Shown: positions 1-9,805, counted from the first letter of the stretch. The stretch is DNA of 64,000 bases from Arsukibacterium perlucidum DSM 18276 (GCF_000382165.1 NZ_KB907710.1:1-64000); one strand, 5' to 3'. A program made the numbers and translations. Notes: generated by a model from the sequence alone, not told the origin.

Positions 1-231
1 ATCTCGCCAAGCCAGCTAAGCTTCAAGGAGGCTGCCAGTCACATCGTGTTCCAGCTCGCCACATTACCTTATGTGTCACCGGGCCGTATTCCACGAGTGG
101 TAATGGATATTACGGCAATGGCTTCATACTTCCTGCTGCCCGGAAGACGAGAGCGATGTTATCCCCGCTGCGTAAAATCAAGCAAATTGAAGTATCCTGT
201 CAGAAAGAAAAATGCCGGTCAGCTTAACTGA
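1..231 (+). CDS. IS4-family transposase, C-terminal end (5' part outside window)
   Basis: Frame 1 is open from the first base to a TGA at 229-231, giving 76 visible residues. The segment contains LSFKEAA, then PGRIPR, then a YFLLPGRRER / CYPRCVK block and a KYPVRKKNA end. This order of motifs is typical of the extreme C-terminus of IS4-family DDE transposases, where a YPR.VK...KYP..KNA tail is common. The catalytic DDE residues would lie upstream and are not visible, so whether the element is intact cannot be judged. The stop codon sits inside a strong inverted repeat. The element lies directly beyond the end of the accBC operon, where other gammaproteobacteria often carry prmA. Confidence 0.72.
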   Translation: MSPSQLSFKEAASHIVFQLATLPYVSPGRIPRVVMDITAMASYFLLPGRRERCYPRCVKSSKLKYPVRKKNAGQLN

Positions 232-239
232 CCGGCATT
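211..239 (-). terminator. Hairpin terminator at IS end / downstream of accC
   Basis: A perfect 12-bp inverted repeat, AATGCCGGTCAG and CTGACCGGCATT, is separated by the 5-base loop CTTAA. Read on the minus strand it is followed by a T-rich run (ATTTTTCTTT), so it looks like a Rho-independent terminator for aroQ-accB-accC. On the plus strand it covers the transposase stop codon but lacks a T tract. It probably belongs to the insertion element and now also insulates the acc operon (inference). Confidence 0.7.
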
Positions 240-296
240 ACGCAATTGCGGCCTTTATTCTCAGCTAAATGCTGCTGGTGGAGCAATCAGTCGTCT

Positions 297-1640
297 TTAC
301 TTCATTCCCAGTTTTTTCTCAAGGTAATGAATATTAGTGCCGCCTTTGCAAAACTCAGTATCGCGCATAATATCTTTGTGCAGCGCAATATTGGTTTTAA
401 TACCTTCCACCAGCAGTTCGTCCAGAGCGTTACGCATCCGGGCGATAGCAATATCACGGCTCTCACCGTAGGTAATCAGCTTGCCGACCATTGAATCATA
501 GTTTGGTGGTACGGTGTAATCAGCATAGATATGCGAATCCCAGCGCACGCCATTGCCACCGGCCGGGTGGAAACGGGTAATTTTGCCCGGCGAGGGCATA
601 AAGGTTACCGGATCTTCAGCGTTGATCCGGCACTCTACGGCATGGCCGCGGATCACAATGTCTTCCTGCTTCAGGGTTAATGGCATGCCAGAGGCAACCC
701 GTAACTGTTCTTTAATCAGGTCAACGCCAGTGATCATCTCGGTAACCGGGTGCTCTACCTGAATCCGGGTGTTCATCTCGATAAAGAAAAACTCGCCATT
801 TTCAAACAGAAACTCGAAGGTGCCGGCGCCGCGATAATTCATTACTTTACAGGCGTCTACACAGCGGCCACCGATAAAAGCCCGCAGTTCAGGCGTAATG
901 CCTGGCGCAGGTGCTTCTTCTACCACTTTCTGGTGGCGGCGCTGCATCGAACAATCACGCTCACCTAAGTGAATGGCGTTACCCTGGCCATCGGCCAATA
1001 CCTGAATTTCGATATGGCGTGGGTTTTCCAGGAATTTCTCCATGTACACCATATCGTTGCCAAAAGCCGCTTTGGCTTCGGCTTTGGTCATCTCGATAGA
1101 ACTGACCAGCTCTTCTTCGCTGCGAACCACCCGCATACCGCGACCACCACCACCGCCAGACGCTTTGACAATAATCGGATAGCCAATTCGCTTAGCAATG
1201 GTTTTGTTGGTAGCAGGGTCGTCGCCTACTGCGCCGTCTGAACCCGGGACACAGGGTACGCCGGCTTTTTTCATTGCTTCAATCGCGCAAACTTTATCGC
1301 CCATCAGGCGGATAGACTCCGGGTGCGGGCCGATAAACACCAGGCCACTTTCTTCTACCTGCTGGGCAAAGTCGGCGCGCTCAGCTAAGAAACCATAGCC
1401 CGGGTGAATGGCCTGAGCGTTAGTTACTTCTGCCGCGGCAATTAAGGCCGGAATATTTAAATAACTTTGTGGTGACGGGGCCGGGCCAATACAAATGGTC
1501 TCGTCGGCCAGCAGCACATGCTTTAAGTTACGGTCAACAGTGGAGTGCACCGCTACCGTTTTGATACCGAGTTCTTTGCAGGCGCGTAAAATACGTAGTG
1601 CAATTTCTCCCCGGTTGGCAATTAGGACTTTTTCTAGCAT
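297..1640 (-). CDS. accC: Acetyl-CoA carboxylase, biotin carboxylase subunit AccC
   Basis: This is the 447-residue biotin carboxylase subunit of acetyl-CoA carboxylase, which carboxylates the biotin on AccB using ATP and bicarbonate in the first step of fatty acid synthesis in the cytoplasm. The N-terminal [10 protein letters not shown] motif, the ATP-grasp glycine loop [12 protein letters not shown] near residue 159, and [14 protein letters not shown] near residue 290 are all present. The length is normal for the family. The ATG at 1640 lies 16 bp after the accB stop codon on the same strand, so the two are cotranscribed. The downstream neighbour is an IS end rather than a housekeeping gene. 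Confidence 0.97.
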   Translation of the reverse strand: MLEKVLIANRGEIALRILRACKELGIKTVAVHSTVDRNLKHVLLADETICIGPAPSPQSYLNIPALIAAAEVTNAQAIHPGYGFLAERADFAQQVEESGLVFIGPHPESIRLMGDKVCAIEAMKKAGVPCVPGSDGAVGDDPATNKTIAKRIGYPIIVKASGGGGGRGMRVVRSEEELVSSIEMTKAEAKAAFGNDMVYMEKFLENPRHIEIQVLADGQGNAIHLGERDCSMQRRHQKVVEEAPAPGITPELRAFIGGRCVDACKVMNYRGAGTFEFLFENGEFFFIEMNTRIQVEHPVTEMITGVDLIKEQLRVASGMPLTLKQEDIVIRGHAVECRINAEDPVTFMPSPGKITRFHPAGGNGVRWDSHIYADYTVPPNYDSMVGKLITYGESRDIAIARMRNALDELLVEGIKTNIALHKDIMRDTEFCKGGTNIHYLEKKLGMK

Positions 1641-1656
1641 CGGTCAGCCTTTTTGG

Positions 1657-2118
1657 TTATTCGAGAATAAATAACGGCTGATCAAATTCGACCGGGTCGC
1701 CGTTTTCAACCAGAATTTCTTTTACCACGCCTGCTTTATCAGACTGGATTTGGTTCATCATTTTCATCGCTTCAACGATACATAAAGTATCACCTACTTT
1801 AACGCTCTGGCCTACTTCAACGAAGGCTTTAGAGGTAGGTGAGGCTGCCCGGTAGAACGAGCCGACCATCGGAGATTTAACAACCTGACCACTGGCTACC
1901 GGCTTTGCTGGCTCTGCGGTTACTGCTGCAGGTGCTGCAGCCGGAGCAGCTGCTTGCATTTGTGGCTGGGCGTATTGGATTGGTTGCATAGGTGCATAAT
2001 GTTGGACCGGGCTGTTACGGCTGATCCGCACTGACTCTTCGCCTTCAGTAATTTCCAGCTCAGAAATGCCTGATTCTTCGAGCAGTTCGATCAATTTTTT
2101 AATTTTTCTAATATCCAT
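1657..2118 (-). CDS. accB: Biotin carboxyl carrier protein AccB
   Basis: This is the 153-residue biotin carboxyl carrier protein of acetyl-CoA carboxylase. The N-terminal [16 protein letters not shown] segment, an Ala/Pro/Gln-rich flexible linker (about residues 40-75) and the C-terminal biotinyl domain are in the usual order. The biotin attachment motif EAMKMMN places the modified lysine at residue 119. It lies 15 bp downstream of aroQ and 16 bp upstream of accC, in the classical aroQ-accB-accC arrangement. AccA and AccD are not in this window. Confidence 0.97.
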   Translation of the reverse strand: MDIRKIKKLIELLEESGISELEITEGEESVRISRNSPVQHYAPMQPIQYAQPQMQAAAPAAAPAAVTAEPAKPVASGQVVKSPMVGSFYRAASPTSKAFVEVGQSVKVGDTLCIVEAMKMMNQIQSDKAGVVKEILVENGDPVEFDQPLFILE

Positions 2119-2133
2119 GTCTGTCGCCTGATG

Positions 2134-2595
2134 TTAGTTAATTTTTTTGGTTGTTTGTAATGCTGTTACCGCTGCGTCGAGTGCATAGTGATAACCTTTG
2201 GCACCGAGGCCGCAGATCACCCCACGGGCAATATCAGCTAAATAAGAGTGTCGCCGGAACGCTTCCCGGGCATGCACGTTGGACAAGTGAATTTCGATAA
2301 AAGGTATTGCTACTGCCAACAGGGCATCACGAATTGCCACGCTGGTATGAGTGTAGGCACCCGGATTAATTAAAATAAAATCCTGCTTACCCAGGCTTTG
2401 CTGAATTGCCGCAATGAGTTCGTGTTCAGCATTCGATTGAAAGTGGCTAAGGCTAACGTTCATTGAACTGGCCTCGCTTTCCAGCGCACTGACAATATCA
2501 GCCAGACTGGCAGCCCCATACACGCCGGGCTCGCGCACGCCTAGCATGTTCAGGTTTGGGCCATTTAACAATAAAACTCGGTAATTTGCCGCCAT
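2134..2595 (-). CDS. aroQ: Type II 3-dehydroquinate dehydratase
   Basis: This 153-residue enzyme converts 3-dehydroquinate to 3-dehydroshikimate in the shikimate pathway. Type II hallmarks are visible: [11 protein letters not shown] followed by the catalytic tyrosine in REPGVYG, the [11 protein letters not shown] segment, NPGAYTHTS and the [11 protein letters not shown] loop. Length and motif order fit the small dodecameric AroQ family. It is the first gene of an aroQ-accB-accC operon, an arrangement known from many proteobacteria. An ATG at 2595 begins the family-like N-terminus. Confidence 0.96.
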   Translation of the reverse strand: MAANYRVLLLNGPNLNMLGVREPGVYGAASLADIVSALESEASSMNVSLSHFQSNAEHELIAAIQQSLGKQDFILINPGAYTHTSVAIRDALLAVAIPFIEIHLSNVHAREAFRRHSYLADIARGVICGLGAKGYHYALDAAVTALQTTKKIN

Positions 2596-2717
2596 TTGTG
2601 CTGTATTTCCGCTAAATGTAATGAATAAGCTTTATCTTACGAGAGCCAGCGTCAAAAAGCATCTGTTTGCTTAGTTCGCAACATTAAAGCGGCCCTTTAT
2701 CACCAGATAAGCGCCTT

Positions 2718-2723
2718 ATTATA
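2718..2723 (-). promoter_or_regulatory. aroQ: -10 element for the aroQ-accB-accC operon
   Basis: On the minus strand the six bases read TATAAT, a perfect sigma-70 -10 box. A weak -35 candidate, TTGCTG, lies about 19 bases upstream, which is long spacing. Transcription would start near 2710 and give a leader of about 115 nucleotides before aroQ. No other promoter of this quality was seen in the gap. Confidence 0.45.
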
Positions 2724-2815
2724 GTGAAATCGTGACAAATGGCAGCAAAATACTGGTCTTATCAGCCAGAGTGGTTAAATAACAAGCAGTATCGAAGGTG
2801 TGGATTAAACAAGTA

Positions 2816-2859
2816 GCGCTGGCCTGCACCTTGCTAAAATGCAGGTAACAGGCCAGCGC
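2816..2859. repeat. 11-bp inverted repeat downstream of dsbD
   Basis: GCGCTGGCCTG at 2816-2826 is complementary to CAGGCCAGCGC at 2849-2859. A nested CCTGC/GCAGG pair could form an alternative fold. It starts 11 bp past the dsbD stop and may end dsbD transcription, but the minus-strand side has no clear T run. Confidence 0.5.
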
Positions 2860-2869
2860 CCGCCCGATA

Positions 2870-4657
2870 TCAGGGAGTGGTTAATGCCGCTAAGTGCTCG
2901 GCGAATGGGGTTGCTGCCATAAAGCCGGTTACCCGGGCATTGGTTAACTCTTCACCATCCGGGCTGAAAAATAATAAGGTGGGTAACCCCAGCACCTGAT
3001 AATGATTCAGCAGCTTTTCATCAGAGCGGGTCATCTTAGTAACATCTATTTTAATCAGGCGCATTTTGCTGGTATGAGCCTGTACTTGTTCTGCCGGAAA
3101 GGTAAATTGCTCAAATTCCTTGCAGGCAATACACCATTCAGCATAGAGATCGACCAGAGTATATTCATTGGCGGCTTTTGCTGCTGCCAGTTGTTGTTCC
3201 AGGCCGGCTAAATCGGCAACCTCAATAAACTGGCCCTTGCTATTTTCGCTGCTGGCAGCGCCAGTAACCGGTTGGCCCGGGCCAAAGTACTGCCAGTTGA
3301 ACAATACGGTAACCAGCAGCAGAAGCAGGCCAAATAGCATCATGCCGGCTTTGGCGGTACTGCTCTGCAGTTCAAATAGCAGCTTAAATAAATAACCACA
3401 AATTAACAGGCTGAGTAAAGATGCCAGTATTACCACCTGCCAGAACGGCAAAATCCGCTCTAACAGGATGATCGGTACCAGCAACAGCACAAAACCAAAA
3501 GCGGTTTTAACAATATTCATCCAGGCACCGGCTTTGGGTAGTAACTTGCCACCAGAAGTGCCAAGTAGAATTAACGGTATACCCATGCCCAGGCTGAGAA
3601 CATATAAGGTCAGTGCTCCCAGCATTAAGTCGCCACTTTGCGCCACATACAATAATGCTGCCGATAAGGGGGCTGTGGTACATGGCGAGGCAATGAGGCC
3701 AGATAATGCGCCCATTACAAAAGCACCTTTTAAACTGCCACCCTGCTGCTTATTACTTGCCGCCCGGACTTTCGCCTGCCAGCTTGACGGCAACTGAAAA
3801 TTAAAGCCGCCAAACATAGCCAGTGCCAGTAAAACAAAAATAACAGCCGCGCTAATTAGCACGGCAGGGTGCTGCATCCAGGCCTGGAACTTCACCCCTA
3901 AACTGGCAACCACCAGCCCCAGGGCCGAGTACATAATAGCCATACCCTGCACATAACTGAACGATAAGCTAAAGGCGCGGCGGGTACTGAGTTGTTTACC
4001 CTGACCAACAATAATACTGCTTAAAATAGGGTACATCGGGAACACACAAGGGGTAAATGCCAGGCCAAGGCCTAACAGAAAAAATACCCCCATATTCAGC
4101 CAGATTGAGCCACTGCTAAGCCGGTCTGCCAGGCTAAACTGACTGGATATCAGCGTGTCTGCCGCCGCAGTTGGTGCAGATTCTGCAGCATTGCTAACAA
4201 CAGATAACGGAATTTCTTTATTAACCGGCGGGTAGCATAAACCTGCTTCAGCACAGCCCATGTATTGGATCCGTAAAAAAGCGTCGTCGCTGATATCAGA
4301 CAAGGGAATGCGCAAGGTCAGCTGGTGGTAGTACACCTCTGTTACCCCGAAAAACTCATCTTCAATTTGGATGCTGGCCGGGTAAGTGGGGTGAGAAAAG
4401 CTGACAGCCACGCCGCCATATTTAAACTTATCGCGGTACATATAGTAGCCATCAGCGATGGTCCAGTTAACGACAAGCACGTCATCCTGCTGGCGGAAAT
4501 CCATCACAAAGGCTTGATCTACTGGCAGAAAACTGTCATCTGCTTGTAGCAGGCTGTCAAGTACTGAGCGCTGCTGCGCCTGGCTGGGAGCAGAAGTCAG
4601 CGACAGGCCAAGCAGAGAAAACCACAATAGAAATGGCAGCAAAAAAACTTTATACAT
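2870..4657 (-). CDS. dsbD: Thiol:disulfide interchange protein DsbD
   Basis: DsbD moves electrons from cytoplasmic thioredoxin through the inner membrane to periplasmic DsbC/DsbG and other oxidised proteins. All three redox modules are visible: an exported N-terminal domain with the pair in YMGCAEAGLCYPP, a polytopic core with FTPCVFPMYPIL and IASPCTTAP, and a C-terminal thioredoxin-like domain with WCIACK. A signal peptide ends near the QAQQ sequence. The ATG at 4657 is preferred over a TTG one codon earlier because AGGAAGG lies 8 bases upstream. The length of 595 residues matches the family. It is divergent from groESL across a long gap. Confidence 0.96.
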   Translation of the reverse strand: MYKVFLLPFLLWFSLLGLSLTSAPSQAQQRSVLDSLLQADDSFLPVDQAFVMDFRQQDDVLVVNWTIADGYYMYRDKFKYGGVAVSFSHPTYPASIQIEDEFFGVTEVYYHQLTLRIPLSDISDDAFLRIQYMGCAEAGLCYPPVNKEIPLSVVSNAAESAPTAAADTLISSQFSLADRLSSGSIWLNMGVFFLLGLGLAFTPCVFPMYPILSSIIVGQGKQLSTRRAFSLSFSYVQGMAIMYSALGLVVASLGVKFQAWMQHPAVLISAAVIFVLLALAMFGGFNFQLPSSWQAKVRAASNKQQGGSLKGAFVMGALSGLIASPCTTAPLSAALLYVAQSGDLMLGALTLYVLSLGMGIPLILLGTSGGKLLPKAGAWMNIVKTAFGFVLLLVPIILLERILPFWQVVILASLLSLLICGYLFKLLFELQSSTAKAGMMLFGLLLLLVTVLFNWQYFGPGQPVTGAASSENSKGQFIEVADLAGLEQQLAAAKAANEYTLVDLYAEWCIACKEFEQFTFPAEQVQAHTSKMRLIKIDVTKMTRSDEKLLNHYQVLGLPTLLFFSPDGEELTNARVTGFMAATPFAEHLAALTTP

Positions 4658-4826
4658 CAATTAAACCTTCCTGTTGATAGCGGGATCTCTAGCATAATTA
4701 AGCGCTACTATACGTTAATGCGAGTGTACGTAAATAACGGCTTATTGGTCTTGTTAAATGCGACCAACCTCTGCAGGTTATAGACCTGCTGCATCAGGCT
4801 ATTATTTCAATGATTACTTAATTAAA

Positions 4827-4852
4827 CCTGAAGAATACCCTTCGGGCTTTTT
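4827..4852 (+). terminator. Orphan terminator-like hairpin upstream of groES
   Basis: CCTGAAG and CTTCGGG form a 7-bp stem (one G-U pair) around loop AATACC, followed by C and five T residues. This has the shape of a Rho-independent terminator on the plus strand. No plus-strand gene lies upstream because dsbD runs the other way. It may end a short untranslated transcript, or it may be fortuitous. Confidence 0.4.
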
Positions 4853-4890
4853 GGGTTTGTTCCGGGGAGCAAGAATTTTTTAGTTTGCCC

Positions 4891-4919
4891 CTTGGATTTT
4901 TTTCGCTGCCGCCCCATAT
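4891..4919 (+). promoter_or_regulatory. groES: Sigma-32 type heat-shock promoter of groESL
   Basis: CTTGGAT at 4891-4897 and CCCCATAT at 4912-4919 are separated by 14 bases. The known sigma-32 consensus is CTTGAAA, 13-15 bases, CCCCATNT. The -10 half matches fully and the -35 half keeps CTTG. The groES start codon lies about 60 bases further on, behind AGGAG. This agrees with known heat-shock control of groESL in proteobacteria. Confidence 0.82.
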
Positions 4920-4979
4920 ACCGAACACACATTTTAACACCCATGTTAAAACTCAAAAAACGCTTTAGGAGATTAGAGC

Positions 4980-5270
4980 ATGAATATTCGTCCATTACAT
5001 GATCGTGTCATCATCAAACGCTTAGAAGCAGAAAGCAAGTCAGCGGGTGGCATCGTCTTAACTGGTGCTTCTGCCGAGAAATCTAGCCGTGGCGAAGTCA
5101 TTGCGGTTGGCAATGGTCGCATTCTGGATAACGGTGACGTGAAGCCATTAGATGTAAAAGTTGGCGACAAAGTATTGTTTGGTGCCTATGTAGAGCGCAC
5201 TGAAAAAGTAGACGGACAAGAGTTTGTGATCACCAAAGAAGATAATATTTTAGGTGTGATCCTCGATTAA
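4980..5270 (+). CDS. groES: Co-chaperonin GroES
   Basis: This is the 96-residue, heptameric lid of the GroEL folding chamber. The N-terminus [14 protein letters not shown], the mobile loop region around [15 protein letters not shown] and the end [10 protein letters not shown] are typical. The start has AGGAG eight bases upstream. A sigma-32 type promoter precedes it and groEL follows 66 bp downstream, so the pair forms a heat-inducible bicistronic operon. Confidence 0.98.
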   Translation: MNIRPLHDRVIIKRLEAESKSAGGIVLTGASAEKSSRGEVIAVGNGRILDNGDVKPLDVKVGDKVLFGAYVERTEKVDGQEFVITKEDNILGVILD

Positions 5271-5324
5271 GTTGCGCTGTTTAAGCTGCACATTAACTCA
5301 TCGTTTAACTTGAAACTGAATTAA

Positions 5325-6974
<1,650 letters not shown>

Positions 6975-6993
6975 TCCTGCCCCGCTTTTATAG

Positions 6994-7024
6994 AAGCTCC
7001 CGCTAATCCCGGGAGCTTTTTTTT
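6994..7024 (+). terminator. Rho-independent terminator after groEL
   Basis: AAGCTCCCG and CGGGAGCTT pair around loop CTAATCC, followed by a run of eight T residues. It starts 20 bp after the groEL stop codon and closes the groESL operon. Confidence 0.9.
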
Positions 7025-7208
7025 AGTACAATTTTATACACAATCCCCCTACTTTTAATACAAATTCGCACAGCAGGAACAGCTGGTTATGCTCTATAGT
7101 ATGACAGCAAGCTAAACTTAACATCGTGATCGTGGTCTATAGGCACAGCGTCGTTCGAAAGTGATATAAACACTGGTATCAGATCGGGCTGACAAGTGGG
7201 AGGTAGTG

Positions 7209-7760
7209 ATGAAAACATTTTTGATAGCAACATTGGCCCTGGCATTATCAACGCCTGCATTCAGTAACGCCGAAGCAGGGGCCGAGCTGGAACTGAACTG
7301 GCAAGAGCCGGAAAAATTCACTGATATCCGCGCTGCCAATGACTCCCGTAGCCGTTTTCAGGAGCGGGTGCAGCGCAATTTTGAAAAGTTTTTTCAGGAA
7401 ATGGCCAATGAATTACCTGAAGGTTACAGCTGGCAGGTAACGATTACCGATATTGATCTGGCGGGTGAAGTTGACTATTTCGTTACCAATACCGGCCAGG
7501 CTATCCGGGTAATTAAAGAAATTAATTCACCAGCGATTCGCTTTAATCACTTGCTGCGTGATCAGTATGGTGAAGAAGTGACCGGCGGTGAAGAACGCTT
7601 CCGCGATATGGGCTTTATGAGCAGAATGTCACCACGCGGCAATACACCTGAGTTTGAATTTGAACGGGTGATGCTGCAAGACTGGTTTAAAAAAGAACTA
7701 CAGCCGAAAATAACTGAACACGCCGCGTTACCTGCCAAGGTGAGTAATCCAGAGCGTTAA
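7209..7760 (+). CDS. DUF3016 domain exported protein
   Basis: The 183-residue product starts with a clear signal peptide (hydrophobic stretch ending near AFSNAEA) and continues with LNWQEPEKFTDIRAAN. That block resembles the DUF3016 family, whose members begin with a W..PEK(Y/F)TDI motif; function is unknown. The ATG at 7209 is preferred over a GTG one codon earlier because GGAGG at 7199-7203 is then 5 bases away. It is probably periplasmic. Its end is 8 bp from the convergent gene that follows, and it has its own 180-bp upstream region after the groEL terminator. Confidence 0.75.
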   Translation: MKTFLIATLALALSTPAFSNAEAGAELELNWQEPEKFTDIRAANDSRSRFQERVQRNFEKFFQEMANELPEGYSWQVTITDIDLAGEVDYFVTNTGQAIRVIKEINSPAIRFNHLLRDQYGEEVTGGEERFRDMGFMSRMSPRGNTPEFEFERVMLQDWFKKELQPKITEHAALPAKVSNPER

Positions 7761-7768
7761 GTTTTTAA

Positions 7769-8068
7769 CTAAAGAAAGCGGGCAATATTGCGGTAAATTT
7801 CCAGTGCCTGCTCTCTGGTAAGTTGGCCGGCAGAAGCTGCCCGGCCAATAGTACTACTTACCCGGACACTTTCTGAGCTACGTTCTGTTGGTTGTTGTGG
7901 CTGCGCTGCCGGACTCTCAGCCACCGCATTAGCTGCAGCGGCGGCAATACTGGTCTGGCGAGAAGCTGCATCTGCCAGCAATGGCGCTGCGGTCTCTGCG
8001 CGGCTGGTGTTCAAACTCCGAGTGCCAGAAACGCTTAAACTGTTAATAGTAACTGTGTTAACTACCAT
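7769..8068 (-). CDS. Hypothetical Ala/Ser-rich small protein
   Basis: I do not recognise this 99-residue protein. It begins MVVNTVTINSLSVSG, has an Ala/Ser/Pro-rich low-complexity middle (about residues 25-70) and ends with a short helical block, REQALEIYRNIARFL. No signal peptide or membrane segment is evident. A TTG twelve codons upstream would give 111 residues, but the ATG at 8068 has AGCAGG just before it. It converges with the DUF3016 gene. The low-complexity middle and conserved-looking C-terminal helix suggest a disordered protein with one binding helix (inference). Confidence 0.5.
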   Translation of the reverse strand: MVVNTVTINSLSVSGTRSLNTSRAETAAPLLADAASRQTSIAAAAANAVAESPAAQPQQPTERSSESVRVSSTIGRAASAGQLTREQALEIYRNIARFL

Positions 8069-8208
8069 AACCTGCTCACTACCCTGCCTGGCGTTACTTG
8101 CCAATATTAAGCATAGTAACCTTTGCTGATTTTTCCAGTAGCCCCTGTAAACAAACTCTTGTTTGCGGCCGCTTGCCAGGCATGACTTATATCGTGACTG
8201 ACTAATGG

Positions 8209-8517
8209 CTACTTATTAACAACCATGCGAAACTCAGCCAGTGTTTTATGCAGTAGTTGAAGCTGTTTTACCACCCTGGCCAGGGTAGCGGTATTAAATT
8301 GCTGGCTTTGCCGGATTGCGGCAACCTGCTCAGCCGCTTCGCTGAGATAAGGCATAAAACGATTACTGTTCACTATGAAGTCGCTGCTGGCAGGAAAAAT
8401 ACTCTGGTGTTTCGCCCGGCCTTGCTGTTGTAACTGCTCTAATACAGCATCGGCATCTAACGCTTTGCGGTACAGCTCTTTCAGGTTTTCATCAAGTTGA
8501 GATAATAAGGAGTCCAT
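8209..8517 (-). CDS. Hypothetical helical protein, weakly PriC-like
   Basis: The 102-residue product is predicted all-helical, with leucine and glutamine heptad-like spacing from MDSLLSQLDENLKEL to the C-terminal LQLLHKTLAEFRMVV. The order of a short N-terminal helix, an F....NSNRFMPYL segment and a final amphipathic helix loosely recalls the N-terminal part of primosomal protein PriC. That resemblance is weak and not enough for a name. The ATG at 8517 begins it, and it may be cotranscribed with the small gene downstream at 7769-8068, 140 bp away. Confidence 0.5.
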   Translation of the reverse strand: MDSLLSQLDENLKELYRKALDADAVLEQLQQQGRAKHQSIFPASSDFIVNSNRFMPYLSEAAEQVAAIRQSQQFNTATLARVVKQLQLLHKTLAEFRMVVNK

Positions 8518-8693
8518 AACAGGCCTGATTAAATTAAAGTGGCGCCATTATGCCACAAGCGGCAAAGCCGATCAGCTTCGGCAAGTAGCTGTTTGCACCG
8601 ACCATCCAAACTAATTATGGCCCAGCCGTTTATTTGTGTTTTGATTTGTTATATTATATCGTTTTACCGGTTTCAACCCAGCAGGTTTATATC

Positions 8694-9104
8694 GTGTTAG
8701 CCAGAGCCAGAGTGTTATTTGATAAAGTGGGCATTACCGTGACGTCGCTGTGCGCGATTCATTGTATTATGCTGCCGGTATTATTGCCGGTATTACCACT
8801 GCTTGGCTTAACTGTTAGCCACAACCATGCGTTTGAACGCGTGATGTTGCTGATCACTATGGCACTCGGTTTTGTCGCGCTGTTTATCGGTTTTCACCGT
8901 TATCACCGTAAGCTCTATCCTTTCTATTCATTGTTTTTAGGTGGTTTTATCTACTGGCAGCGCGATGTATGGGGCCATGAATACGAACATGCCGTGCTAA
9001 TTGTCGGCGCCTCGCTGGTGGTGCTGGCGCATATAATGAATATGCGGCTCTGCAACCAGTGCGGGAGCTGCGACACCGAACACCACGCCGACGAACCCGC
9101 TTAA
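8694..9104 (+). CDS. MerC-family membrane protein
   Basis: The product has about four hydrophobic segments and the MerC-like opening DKVGITVTSLCAIHCIMLPV, with a conserved Cys-Cys pair in the first membrane helix. The C-terminus carries CNQCGSC and several histidines, suggesting metal binding. MerC proteins move Hg(II) across the inner membrane, but chromosomal relatives without a mer operon are common and may have another role. No merA, merR or merP lies nearby. A GTG at 8694 gives 136 residues and fits the family start. A TTG at 8634 would add 20 atypical residues. The stop codon lies inside a terminator and overlaps the next gene. Confidence 0.72.
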   Translation: MLARARVLFDKVGITVTSLCAIHCIMLPVLLPVLPLLGLTVSHNHAFERVMLLITMALGFVALFIGFHRYHRKLYPFYSLFLGGFIYWQRDVWGHEYEHAVLIVGASLVVLAHIMNMRLCNQCGSCDTEHHADEPA

Positions 9105-9118
9105 ACAGCGGGTTTTTT
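9094..9118 (+). terminator. Terminator overlapping two convergent stop codons
   Basis: AACCCGC at 9094-9100 and GCGGGTT at 9108-9114 form a stem around TTAAACA, followed by TTTTG. The loop contains the stop codons of both the MerC-like gene (9102-9104, plus) and the phosphodiesterase gene (9101-9103, minus). The T run lies on the plus strand only, so it should terminate the plus-strand transcript. Confidence 0.72.
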
Positions 9119-9805
9119 GTTTGCCAGCTTCCGGCTTCTTGCCGGGTAATTACTGAAAATACCATCGACGCCATATGCTGTTAAGCGCTGGATATCATCG
9201 GGTTGATCTACGGTGTAGACAAATACTTTTAAACCGCGGGCTTTAGCGTCGGTAACAAAAGCCTGGTCAATAAAACTGACATCACAATGCACGCTATAGG
9301 CTTGCAGCTCGCTGGCAAAGGCGGCGTAGTCTAACGGTAATGAGGCGGTTAGCGCGCCCAGCTTTAGCTGTGGCCGTGCTTGTTTAAGAGCGGCCAGCAG
9401 GTGATGGTTAAATGACGAAATAACCAGGCTTAGCGGATCAAACCCCAGTTGCTGTTCGGCTTTATCCAGCAGGGCTAGTAGCGGCGCTACCGTGTCCTCG
9501 CCTTTTAATTCAATATTCAGCCAGCATTTGCCATGGGTAAGCTCAAGTACCTGCCACAGGGTTGGAATACGCTGGCCCTGACCGGCATCGAGTTTCATTA
9601 GCCCGGCTAAACTATATTGATAAATACTGCCTGTACCATTGGTGGTCCGCTCTAGATGGTGATCATGAATAACAATAAGCTCGCCTTGCACAGCAAATAC
9701 ATCTATCTCAATCGCATCTGCGCCCTGAGCTATGGCTTGCTCAATAGCCAGCAGGGTGTTTTCCGGGTAATCGCCACTGGCGCCGCGATGGGCAATGATT
9801 TGCAT
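9101..9805 (-). CDS. Glycerophosphodiester phosphodiesterase (UgpQ-like)
   Basis: This 234-residue cytoplasmic enzyme of the GDPD family hydrolyses glycerophosphodiesters to glycerol-3-phosphate and an alcohol. Motifs visible are IIAHRGASGDYPENT at the N-terminus, the metal ligands in EIDV, the catalytic HDHHLERTTNG and the IELKGE strand. The length and absence of a signal peptide fit cytoplasmic UgpQ rather than periplasmic GlpQ. The ATG at 9805 has GGAG nine bases upstream. A longer reading frame to 9904 gives an unrelated N-terminal extension and runs into repeat-like DNA. The gene ends in a 4-bp tail-to-tail overlap with the MerC-like gene. Confidence 0.92.
   Translation of the reverse strand: MQIIAHRGASGDYPENTLLAIEQAIAQGADAIEIDVFAVQGELIVIHDHHLERTTNGTGSIYQYSLAGLMKLDAGQGQRIPTLWQVLELTHGKCWLNIELKGEDTVAPLLALLDKAEQQLGFDPLSLVISSFNHHLLAALKQARPQLKLGALTASLPLDYAAFASELQAYSVHCDVSFIDQAFVTDAKARGLKVFVYTVDQPDDIQRLTAYGVDGIFSNYPARSRKLANKKPAV

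Larger units (their letters stand above)
4658..4979. other. 322-bp non-coding gap between dsbD and groES
   Basis: No convincing reading frame was found here. The gap holds a hairpin GCAGGT-TATAG-ACCTGC at 4773-4789, an orphan terminator-like hairpin at 4827-4852, the groES heat-shock promoter at 4891-4919 and the groES ribosome-binding site (AGGAG at 4967-4971). The dsbD promoter must also lie here but was not identified. Confidence 0.6.

Noticed and set aside
8694-9104. Mercury-resistance operon
   Set aside because: Only a MerC-like gene is present. There is no merR, merT, merP or merA, so a mercury role cannot be claimed.
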